DNA of 12,019 bases from Rhodoblastus sp964425315 (lineage in GTDB: Bacteria > Pseudomonadota > Alphaproteobacteria > Rhizobiales > Beijerinckiaceae): positions 1 through 12,019 of the forward strand of contig CAYRNB010000089.1 of NCBI GenBank assembly GCA_964425315.1, given 5' to 3'. The translations under genes were made by a program, and so were the position numbers. Shown here piece after piece: positions 5,959-12,019 of this stretch. Below the pieces are notes generated by a model, which was not told where the DNA came from, did no database searches, and was given only the letters and a program-made list of their open reading frames with translations. Position 1 is the stretch's first letter; the number at the start of each line of letters is the position of its first letter.

Positions 5959-6981
5959 ATGGGGGATTCGTTCAAATCCCATAAGGACAAGAAAGCGCGC
6001 GACTGCATGACCTCGCCGGCGGTCGGCGTCGCGCCGGACGAAACGACGAGGGCCGCGGCGGAAATCATGCTGAAGCTGCGGGTCAGCGGCCTGCCGGTGG
6101 TGGACGCTTCGAACAAGCCGCTCGGCGTGGTCAGCGAAAGCGATTTTCATTTCTCCGGCGCTGCGACGCGCCAAAATCGACGCGAGACCTGGTTGAAAAT
6201 TCTGTCAGGCGGGCAGGATATGGCCGCGGCCTATCTCGACGCGCTCGAAGAGGCGAGCGAAACCGTCCGGCAGATCATGGCCAATCCCGCCATCTGCGTC
6301 GACGAAGAAACGAGCGTTGTCGAAGTCGCGGAGCTGATGAGCAAGCATCGGGTGAAAAGGCTGCCGGTCCTGCGCGAGGAAACCGTGGTCGGCATCATCA
6401 CCCGCTCCGATCTCTTGCGGTTTTTCGCGCCGAAAGCGGTTCCCGCCTCCCGCCCCGTGACCCTGGAGGAGATGGAGGAGGCGCTGGCGGAAGCCGGTTT
6501 CAAGCGGCTGTCATCCCGCCTGAAGGAAGCTGCGTCGGAAGCCGCCGAGGCCGGCATTCTCACGGCGGAGGCCTTGAAGGAACTGGTCGCCGAATTCGAA
6601 CGCAACAAGACGGCAATGCACAAAAATGTGGGCCGTCAGGCCAAGGAACAGCGCGAGGAACAGCTGAAGGCTTTGCTGAAAGCCCGTTTCTCCGACGCTG
6701 AGATGGCGCATCTGATGACGCTGGCGCGCGAGGCCGCCCGGCGCGGCGAGACGAGCGTCCCGGCGCTGATCTTTCCCGCCGAGCTTTGCGACGACGGCGG
6801 CCGGGCCATCAATCTGCCCGACCCCGCCTGGCCCTCCACTTTGCGCGGCAAGGCGGCGGATTTCTTCGCCCGCTGGAACCGGGAATTGCGCCCGCTCGGC
6901 TATGCCCTTTCGGCGCGGATCGTCAGCTTTCCCGATGGCTTTCCCGGCGACGCGGAACTGGCCCTCGTCTGGGGGCGGTGA
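5959..6981 (+). CDS. Tandem CBS-domain protein with unassigned C-terminal region
   Basis: Soluble protein of 340 residues. CBS 1 spans about 13-66 (ARDCMTSPAVGVAPDET through LPVVDASNKPLGVVSESDF). CBS 2 spans about 103-157 (VRQIMANPAICVDEETSV through LPVLREETVVGIITRSDLL). The linker RQNRRETWLKILSGGQDMAA resembles that of stand-alone CBS proteins of alphaproteobacteria. CBS pairs bind adenine nucleotides as energy sensors. Residues 168-265 are charged and helical, possibly coiled. Residues 266-340 (VPALIFPAELCDDGG, DFFARWNRELRPLGY, SFPDGFPGDAELALVWG) look like a compact alpha/beta domain that I cannot assign. ATG 5959 is chosen over the in-frame ATG 5938 because GGGAGGGG (5949-5956) lies just upstream of it. 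No obvious partner gene. The CBS call is firm; the role is unknown. Confidence 0.88.
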   Translation: MGDSFKSHKDKKARDCMTSPAVGVAPDETTRAAAEIMLKLRVSGLPVVDASNKPLGVVSESDFHFSGAATRQNRRETWLKILSGGQDMAAAYLDALEEASETVRQIMANPAICVDEETSVVEVAELMSKHRVKRLPVLREETVVGIITRSDLLRFFAPKAVPASRPVTLEEMEEALAEAGFKRLSSRLKEAASEAAEAGILTAEALKELVAEFERNKTAMHKNVGRQAKEQREEQLKALLKARFSDAEMAHLMTLAREAARRGETSVPALIFPAELCDDGGRAINLPDPAWPSTLRGKAADFFARWNRELRPLGYALSARIVSFPDGFPGDAELALVWGR

Positions 6982-7137
6982 GGGGGTGTGGGAAGGCTTG
7001 GCGTGAGCGCCAATGTCAAGGTTGGGCGGAGGGCCGAAATTCGCTGAATGACGGCGATCCGGTGGACAGCGGGCCAAGGCGCATCGGCGGGTCTGCGCCA
7101 CAACCGGTTATCGAGTTGCGCGCGGATGCACATGAGA

Positions 7138-7162
7138 AGGCCCCGGCGCAACGCCGGGGCTT
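7138..7162. terminator. Strong GC hairpin between convergent CBS and DUF1254 genes
   Basis: GCCCCGGCG (7140-7148) and CGCCGGGGC (7152-7160) are perfect reverse complements around CAA, extended by two weaker pairs. On the plus strand TTCGTTGTTCT follows, a moderate T-rich tail; on the minus strand CCTTCTC follows. It lies 26 bp past the DUF1254 stop and about 157 bp past the CBS stop. The rest of the gap (6982-7137) holds only a 6-bp TTGGCG/CGCCAA hairpin at 6998-7013. Confidence 0.65.
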
Positions 7163-7187
7163 CGTTGTTCTGGGCGTTGGGCGCAGG

Positions 7188-8690
7188 TCACTGCTGCAGT
7201 TCAATTTCGCCGGGCCGCCATGTCTTGTTGAACCATGGCTCCAACGGGCCGTAGAGGCGAAGGATCATGAACCAACCCTTGCCCGGAATCGTCTGCACCC
7301 AGTTGTTCTCAAAGCCGGCAGGCGCTTTCGGGCCGAAATAGACATCGACCGAACCGTCGGCGTTGACCTTGAGCCCCTTCTTCTGGCTGCTCACGCTGGG
7401 GAACCGCTGATCGGTCTGCAACATGGAGCGTGTTTGGTTGCTGTAGACAATAACCGACCAGAAATCCTTGACCGGAATATGCGGGGGCAAGTGCAGTTTG
7501 TAAGTCTTGCCGCCGTCCAACGCGTCGCCCTTGGAGTCCTGCGCGGTCCACGGGTACTGAGAGCCCTCGCCAACCATCTTGATCGCCATTGCGGGCGTGA
7601 CGCCCGTGGCGAAGTAATAGAAGAAGGCGGCGCCGTCCAGATTGCTGACGCCCGGCGCGCTTTCGAATTTATAGCCGCCGAAGAAGGGCAGTCGCCAATG
7701 GCTGTTTGGATAGAAGTAGGCTTCCTTGCTGCGAATCTTGAAGGCAATGGTGCGCGCAGTGACAGCGCCGATTTTCGCGGCGTCCGTCAGAATCTTCTTC
7801 ATCCTCGGGTCGGGGTTGAAGGGCTTGCCCTTCTCGATGCCGATTGAGGCAAACAGACCAAGCGTCGTCGGGTCGCTGCCGGCGGCCGGTTCTTCCTGAA
7901 TGACTTGGTTCAGCAGGTTCCAGAACGCGTAATTGTTGGGGTAGACGAAATTCGACGGGATGCCGGAGGCGTTGACGAATTTCATCTTGGGCGGGTTGGC
8001 CGCATCCCCGAGCCGATAGATTTTCAGATGTTTCCTGACCGACTCAACTCCCGGCTTGGTCGAGCCATCCACAAGAAATGACCGGAACGGCATCCAGGTT
8101 CCGTAAGTGCTCGGCCGCACGACGAAATAGCCCTTCGGGACCTCGCCTTTGTACCCCGGCGGCAGGATCAGATATTTGCCGCCTTTTCCCTTGTCGGCGC
8201 CGGTAATGCCGACATCGGCGACCCAGTGATACCAGAAGTCGTCGATCAGCCCCAAAACCTTGGGCGGGATTTCGACGACCAATGGCCCCTTATGCGTGTC
8301 GAGCCAGATGAAGCTGTAAATGGTGTTGTCGTTTGCCGTCAGCTCCACCGTTCTCGAATCGACAAGATTTTCCCAGATGACATCCGTCTGGTTCACAGGT
8401 CCGAACTTGCGCAGCGTGTCGCGCATGCTGGCCTGGTTCACGATCGGGAGGGCGAGCAGATAGGCTTGCAGCGCCCGCGACTCATCCAGGTTGTCATAAA
8501 TTTTCTTGACGGTCGCGGGATCGGGGTAGCCGTCGGAAAGGTGGAGGACGCCAATTGACGTTTCGACAGTATTGGGCGTCGCCACGCCGGGCGGAGTCGG
8601 GGCTTCATATTTATACTTCTGCGCGCTGGACGGCATTGCGGAAAATGCAAGCAACGCCAGTGTAGAAAAAGCCACACTTCCAATTTTCAT
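7188..8690 (-). CDS. Secreted DUF1254/DUF1214 protein
   Basis: Exported protein of 500 residues with no established biochemical role. A signal peptide is clear: MKIGSVAFSTLALLAFSAMPSSA, cut before Gln24. The N-terminal half fits DUF1254 (TDVIWENLVDSRTVELTAND at 102-121, YSFIWLDTHKGPLVVEIP at 125-142, DDFWYHWVADVG at 150-161). The C-terminal half fits DUF1214 (LDGAAFFYYFATGVTPAM at 351-368, YKLHLPPHIPVKDFWSVIVY at 397-416, NNWVQTIPGKGWFMILRLYG at 462-481, PWFNKTWRPGEIE at 485-497). Start: ATG 8690 has GGGAG ending about 8 nt upstream; an in-frame GTG at 8711 lies before that Shine-Dalgarno and would spoil the signal peptide. The first codons are mostly A/T-ending, unlike the neighbours, which hints at a different origin. 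No functional partner is adjacent. Confidence 0.88.
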   Translation of the reverse strand: MKIGSVAFSTLALLAFSAMPSSAQKYKYEAPTPPGVATPNTVETSIGVLHLSDGYPDPATVKKIYDNLDESRALQAYLLALPIVNQASMRDTLRKFGPVNQTDVIWENLVDSRTVELTANDNTIYSFIWLDTHKGPLVVEIPPKVLGLIDDFWYHWVADVGITGADKGKGGKYLILPPGYKGEVPKGYFVVRPSTYGTWMPFRSFLVDGSTKPGVESVRKHLKIYRLGDAANPPKMKFVNASGIPSNFVYPNNYAFWNLLNQVIQEEPAAGSDPTTLGLFASIGIEKGKPFNPDPRMKKILTDAAKIGAVTARTIAFKIRSKEAYFYPNSHWRLPFFGGYKFESAPGVSNLDGAAFFYYFATGVTPAMAIKMVGEGSQYPWTAQDSKGDALDGGKTYKLHLPPHIPVKDFWSVIVYSNQTRSMLQTDQRFPSVSSQKKGLKVNADGSVDVYFGPKAPAGFENNWVQTIPGKGWFMILRLYGPLEPWFNKTWRPGEIELQQ

Positions 8691-8747
8691 GACAAAACTC
8701 CCGTTTTTCACTGAAAAGAACGCTTACCATTAGCATCGACGCCTCGC

Positions 8748-8772
8748 ATTGATTTTCGTCATCCGAATCAAT
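8748..8772. promoter_or_regulatory. Operator-like palindrome upstream of the DUF1254 gene
   Basis: ATTGATT (8748-8754) and AATCAAT (8766-8772) are perfect 7-bp inverted arms around an 11-bp spacer. The centre is about 70 bp upstream of the gene's ATG. The AT-rich symmetric arms stand out from the GC-rich surroundings, as expected for a dimeric repressor or activator site. I cannot name the regulator or place confident -35/-10 boxes. Nothing else is recognisable in the 8691-8910 gap. Confidence 0.4.
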
Positions 8773-8910
8773 TGACTGCTTCGGAGCGACTTGGGCCGGT
8801 CGCCACACGGCCGGGGTGACCGCGTCCATTTCCTGACGAGACCGTCGTAGCGACCCGTCGACCGCTTCAATTGGCTCGATCTCGGCCCAATCGCGACTGC
8901 GGCGCCGCCG

Positions 8911-10197
8911 TCAAAGGCTCGATTTCGCCGGTGAGGCCAGGTCGTCGTTCGGGAGATAGCGGAATATCCAGGCCGCCGAGGCGAGGGCGGAGAGGGCGAG
9001 AAGGGCGAAGGCGCCGCCGAGATCGAGGCCCGCCGCCTGCAAGGCGGCGACCGCCGCCGTGCCAATGACCATGAAGGCGGCGTTCAGCACATTGATCGCC
9101 GCCACCACGCGCGCGCGCCTTTCCACCGGCGCCCAGGTCTGCGCCGCGGCGAAGCTCGGCACCGCCAATACGCCGCCCGCCGCCGCCATGACCGCGAAAT
9201 CGACGCCGACCCGCCAGGCCGCGACGGCGCTGAAAAACGCGCCGAGGCTTCTCTCCGGCGTCGGCGGCGCGCCATGAAGGACAAAAGCAAGGTCGGCGGC
9301 CGCGACGGCGATGACGACGGTGGCGATCGGCGTGGGTTTCAGATTGATCCGGCCGTGACAGAAGAAGGCTCCGAGCCAGGAGCCGATCGCCACCGCCACG
9401 GCAAAAAGAGCGAGGCTGAGGCTCACCGCCATCTCATTACCGCCCAATTGCATTTTGATCGTTGGCGGCAGCAGCGACAAAGCGATGACGCCGAACATCC
9501 AGAAGAAACTCACCATGATCCCGGCGCGCCAGATGCGGACTTCGCCCCATAGATCCTCCAGCAGGCGCAAGGTGGAGCGGAAAATATTGGCGTCCACTTT
9601 AAGATCGGGCGCGGCCTGCCCGGTCTTGGGAATGAACAGACTCGCGCCATAGCACAGGATCGAAATGAGGATCATGGCGTAGGCGAAATGCGCCGGGTTG
9701 CCGCCGTTTCGCGCCGAAAGCCCGCCCGCCACCGTTCCGAGCAATATGGCGATGAAGGTCGCGCCCTCGATCAGGGCGTTGCCGATCGGTAATTCCTCCT
9801 TGCGCAGATGGTCGGGCAGAATGCCGTATTTGATCGGCCCGAACAGAGCGGAAATGACGCCGAAGAAAAACAGGGCCAGAAACAGGATTTCGACCGAACT
9901 CAGCGAAAAGCCGGCGACGCTGAGCGCCGCGGCGCCGAATTCCGACAGTTTCAGCCGTTGAGCCACCCTGGACTTGTCATAGCGGTCGGCCATTTCGCCG
10001 CCGAGTCCCGAAAGCAGGAAAAAGGGCAGGATGAACAGGCCGCTCGCCAGGGTGATGAGCGATTCCGCCTGCGCTTCCGACAATTTGAACATGATCAGGA
10101 AGATCAGCGCGTTCTTCAGGAAATTGTCGTTGAAGGCGGAGAGGAATTGGGTCCAGAACAGCGGCGCGAAACGCCTTTGCAACAACAGGGTCTTCAT
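8911..10197 (-). CDS. MFS transporter, LplT-like (lysophospholipid transporter type)
   Basis: Inner-membrane major facilitator of 428 residues with about 12 predicted helices. LplT proteins flip lysophospholipids inward for re-acylation. The N-terminal signature FWTQFLSAFNDNFLKNALIF (14-33) is characteristic of the LplT-like group. It is followed by the helix 2-3 loop GGEMADRYDKSRVAQRLK and by ALFGPIKYGILPDHLRKEEL, also typical. Start: ATG 10197 has GAGGA 4 nt upstream; the extension to 10233 adds a poor N-terminus. In many bacteria this domain is fused to, or next to, an acyltransferase/acyl-ACP synthetase (Aas); neither is in the window, so the protein stands alone here. Substrate is therefore inferred from family only. 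It is divergent from dctA across about 178 bp. Confidence 0.87.
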   Translation of the reverse strand: MKTLLLQRRFAPLFWTQFLSAFNDNFLKNALIFLIMFKLSEAQAESLITLASGLFILPFFLLSGLGGEMADRYDKSRVAQRLKLSEFGAAALSVAGFSLSSVEILFLALFFFGVISALFGPIKYGILPDHLRKEELPIGNALIEGATFIAILLGTVAGGLSARNGGNPAHFAYAMILISILCYGASLFIPKTGQAAPDLKVDANIFRSTLRLLEDLWGEVRIWRAGIMVSFFWMFGVIALSLLPPTIKMQLGGNEMAVSLSLALFAVAVAIGSWLGAFFCHGRINLKPTPIATVVIAVAAADLAFVLHGAPPTPERSLGAFFSAVAAWRVGVDFAVMAAAGGVLAVPSFAAAQTWAPVERRARVVAAINVLNAAFMVIGTAAVAALQAAGLDLGGAFALLALSALASAAWIFRYLPNDDLASPAKSSL

Positions 10198-10375
10198 CCA
10201 ATCCTCGCAAAAGACGAGTCCGCTCCGCCACAATGATAGCGCGACCGCGGAGGAATACGGAATTGCATGGACGCGGGCAAAAAGTCGAAAAGAAAAGGAA
10301 AGCTCAAAAAACCAATCGCGTCCCGCACCCCGGCGACGTCAATTGGCCGGCGCATCGCCAAAGGGGGAGCAATTC

Positions 10376-11707
10376 GTGGTCGCCAGCGGGACCATCGCCG
10401 TCGCGGCGGCGAGGAAGCCTTTCTATCGGCTGCTCTATGTCCAGGTCCTCGTCGCCATCGCGCTCGGCGTCGTCGTCGGCCTGCTTTATCCCGACCTCGC
10501 CAAATCCTCCGGCGTCAAGGCGCTCGGCGACGGCTTCATCAAACTGATCAAAATGGTGATCGCCCCGATCATCTTCTGCACGGTGGTTTCGGGAATCGCT
10601 CATATCCAGGACGCGCGCAAGGTCGGGCGCGTCGGCGTCAAGGCCCTGGTTTATTTCGAGGTCGTCTCCTCCTTCGCGCTGGTGATCGGCCTCGTCGTCG
10701 GCAATGTCCTCGAGCCGGGCGCGGGTTTTTCCGGCAAGGCCGACGCGGCGGCGGTGGCCAAATACGCGGCGCCCGGCGCGCATAGAAGCGCGGTCGATTT
10801 TCTTCTCGACGTCATTCCCGATTCCGTCATCGGCGCCTTCGCCAAGGGCGAGATTTTGCAGGTGCTGCTGTTCTCGATCCTGATGGGCTTCGCACTGATG
10901 GCTCTCGGCGAGCGCGGCGCAAACTTGCGCCGACTGATCGACGATCTCGCCCACGCCATTTTCGGCGTCATCGCCATCGTCATGAAGGCCGCGCCTTTCG
11001 GCGCTTTCGGCGCCATGGCCTATACCGTCGGCAAATATGGCGCGACGGCTCTGGGCAGCCTCGCCGGCCTGGTCGCGACCTTCTATCTCACTTCGGCCCT
11101 GTTCATCCTGGTCGTGCTCGGCCTCATCGCCCGTTTCGCCGGCTTCAATATTTTGAAATTCCTCGTCTACATCAAGGACGAGCTGCTGATCGTGCTCGGC
11201 ACGTCCTCTTCGGAAAGCGCCCTGCCCCAGCTCATGGCGAAGCTCGAAAGGCTCGGCTGCTCGCGCTCGGTGGTGGGGCTTGTGGTTCCGACCGGCTATT
11301 CCTTCAATCTCGATGGCACCAATATCTATATGACGCTCGCGACCCTGTTCATCGCCCAGGCGCTGCGCATCCCGCTCGACCTCCACCATCAGCTGATCAT
11401 TTTCGCCGTCGCCATGCTCACCTCCAAAGGCGCCTCGGGCGTCACCGGCGCCGGCTTCATCACGCTCGCCGCGACGCTTGCCGCCGTCGATCCGCGCCTC
11501 GTGCCCGGCATGGCTATCGTCTTCAGCATCGACAAATTCATGAGCGAGAACCGGGCGCTGACCAATATTATCGGCAATGGCGTGGCGACCGTGGTCATTT
11601 CCTGGTGGGAGGGCGAACTCGACCGCGAAAAGCTACAGGCGGCGCTCGCCCGCCCTTCCGACGTTTCCGATGTCCTGCTTGAGGCGGCGGAAGAGCGCGC
11701 GGACTGA
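10376..11707 (+). CDS. dctA: C4-dicarboxylate:cation symporter, DctA-like (DAACS family)
   Basis: Inner-membrane symporter taking up succinate, fumarate and malate with protons or sodium; 443 residues, the usual DctA length. The N-terminus KPFYRLLYVQVLVAIALGVV is the classic DctA first helix. GDGFIKLIKMVIAPIIFCTV (51-70) follows. Hairpin 1 has the serine-rich GTSSSESALPQL (275-286). Helix 7 has PTGYSFNLDGTNIYMT (305-320), with the NLDGT substrate/cation site. Hairpin 2 is LTSKGASGVTGAGFI (348-362), and helix 8 is SIDKFMSENRALTNIIGN (384-401). Start: GTG 10376 has GGGGGAG (10363-10369) 6 nt upstream; the frame is open back to 10031 but that part runs over the divergent gene. Glutamate/aspartate transport (GltP) is an alternative within the family, though the Asp-Asn-Arg-Asn pattern of helix 8 suits DctA well. 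No dctBD regulators are in view. Confidence 0.93.
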   Translation: MVASGTIAVAAARKPFYRLLYVQVLVAIALGVVVGLLYPDLAKSSGVKALGDGFIKLIKMVIAPIIFCTVVSGIAHIQDARKVGRVGVKALVYFEVVSSFALVIGLVVGNVLEPGAGFSGKADAAAVAKYAAPGAHRSAVDFLLDVIPDSVIGAFAKGEILQVLLFSILMGFALMALGERGANLRRLIDDLAHAIFGVIAIVMKAAPFGAFGAMAYTVGKYGATALGSLAGLVATFYLTSALFILVVLGLIARFAGFNILKFLVYIKDELLIVLGTSSSESALPQLMAKLERLGCSRSVVGLVVPTGYSFNLDGTNIYMTLATLFIAQALRIPLDLHHQLIIFAVAMLTSKGASGVTGAGFITLAATLAAVDPRLVPGMAIVFSIDKFMSENRALTNIIGNGVATVVISWWEGELDREKLQAALARPSDVSDVLLEAAEERAD

Positions 11708-11716
11708 TTTTGGCCG

Positions 11717-11745
11717 CCGACGGCGCGGACGCCATCGGTCATTTT
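11717..11745 (+). terminator. Terminator candidate after dctA
   Basis: CCGACGGCG (11717-11725) pairs with CGCCATCGG (11730-11738) with one C-A mismatch and a CGGA loop, followed by TCATTTT. It sits 10 nt after the stop codon. The stem and short T-run make a modest Rho-independent terminator. Confidence 0.5.
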
Positions 11746-11803
11746 CAACGCCGGCTGGTGTTATGCCTTTATGGCTGCTCCGCCTCACTTCGAGCGTCTA
11801 GCC

Positions 11804-11968
11804 ATGAAAATTCCGACCAGAGACGAGACCACGGAAACCCGCGCCGCCAGGAAGCCGATCGCCGGAGGCCGCGCCGCCAAAGCCGCCGCGACGCCCAAAA
11901 CAGGCGTGAAGGCCAAAGAGCGCCCCGCCAGCAAAGGCCGCGTCCATAAGGGCAGGACGCGGGACTAG
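11804..11968 (+). CDS. Small very basic hypothetical protein (54 aa)
   Basis: A short open frame encoding a Lys/Arg/Ala-rich, low-complexity peptide (MKIPTRDETTETRAARKPIA, then AKAAATPKTGVKAKERPAS, ending HKGRTRD). Composition resembles disordered nucleic-acid-binding tails. ATG 11804 is preferred; ATG 11771 in frame adds MAAPPHFERLA. Neither has a clear Shine-Dalgarno, and two other frames are open here, so it may not be a gene. The remaining bases to 12019 show nothing further except a short palindrome TCGAC-GA-GTCGA at 12007-12018. Confidence 0.35.
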   Translation: MKIPTRDETTETRAARKPIAGGRAAKAAATPKTGVKAKERPASKGRVHKGRTRD

Positions 11969-12019
11969 CCCGCATTTCTCACACGGGGCCGGCCTGCGTT
12001 GCGATTTCGACGAGTCGAG

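Noticed and set aside
6786..7847. Plus-strand open frame (353 codons) spanning the CBS 3' end and the DUF1254 3' part
   Set aside because: It crosses two supported genes and the terminator hairpin, and the translation shows no family features.
10343..10358. Sigma-54-like -24/-12 promoter (TTGG-N10-GC) upstream of dctA, attractive because dctA is RpoN-dependent in rhizobia
   Set aside because: The match is poor at the CAC and TT positions, and transcription would start near 10370, after the Shine-Dalgarno at 10363-10369.
10267..10785. Plus-strand open frame with a Lys-rich start (MDAGKKSKRKGKLKK) in the LplT/dctA gap
   Set aside because: Its downstream two thirds overlap dctA in another frame and become Arg-rich noise. 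The nearest GGAGG is too far from the ATG, so I treat it as non-coding, though a very short leader peptide cannot be excluded.
10304..11389. Long minus-strand open frame (361 codons) opposite dctA
   Set aside because: It is the antisense shadow of a clear DctA reading frame. The product is Asp/Glu/Arg/Gly-rich without domain signatures.
12007..12018. Palindrome TCGAC-GA-GTCGA at the window end
   Set aside because: Only 5-bp arms at the truncated edge; it cannot be judged without the flanking sequence.

Overview
The window is high-GC DNA with strongly GC-biased wobble positions, good Shine-Dalgarno sequences and the gene families of an alphaproteobacterium, most likely a Hyphomicrobiales (Rhizobiales) member near the Methylocystis/Methylosinus/Beijerinckiaceae/Blastochloris branch. 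The strongest pointer is a Blastochloris-type NAD-dependent homospermidine synthase preceded by an ornithine decarboxylase of the alanine-racemase-fold type. The genus is a guess. The gene content looks chromosomal. I saw no integrase, transposase, tRNA, rRNA or CRISPR array.

Positions 1-3321 (+) form a polyamine region: the 3' end of ornithine/lysine decarboxylase, a GNAT acetyltransferase, a small TPR-like protein of unknown role, and homospermidine synthase. The decarboxylase makes putrescine, and the synthase joins two putrescines into sym-homospermidine. The two unknown genes sit between them. The decarboxylase/GNAT gap carries three consecutive strong hairpins that look like a dispersed palindromic element. 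Another perfect hairpin precedes the TPR-like gene.

Positions 3322-4114: a rhizobial-type palindromic repeat doubles as a possible bidirectional terminator. It separates homospermidine synthase from a convergent DUF4336 gene (-). Divergent from that gene, 4208-5862 (+) is a two-gene metal module: a secreted DUF1007 protein overlapping by ATGA with a NicO-family nickel/cobalt transporter.

Positions 5959-6981 (+) encode a protein with two CBS domains fused to a C-terminal region I cannot assign. Then come two minus-strand genes: a secreted DUF1254/DUF1214 protein (7188-8690) with a less GC-biased 5' end and an operator-like palindrome upstream, and an LplT-like major facilitator (8911-10197). 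Divergent from the latter is a DctA-type C4-dicarboxylate symporter (10376-11707, GTG start). The window ends with a short, very basic, low-confidence ORF.

Most of the window is ordinary core metabolism and transport. I found no convincing wholly new system. The most promising leads are the unknown genes inside the polyamine cluster, the DUF1007 protein with a predicted mature N-terminus of His-Pro-His next to its transporter, the unassigned C-terminal region of the CBS protein, and the multi-hairpin element.
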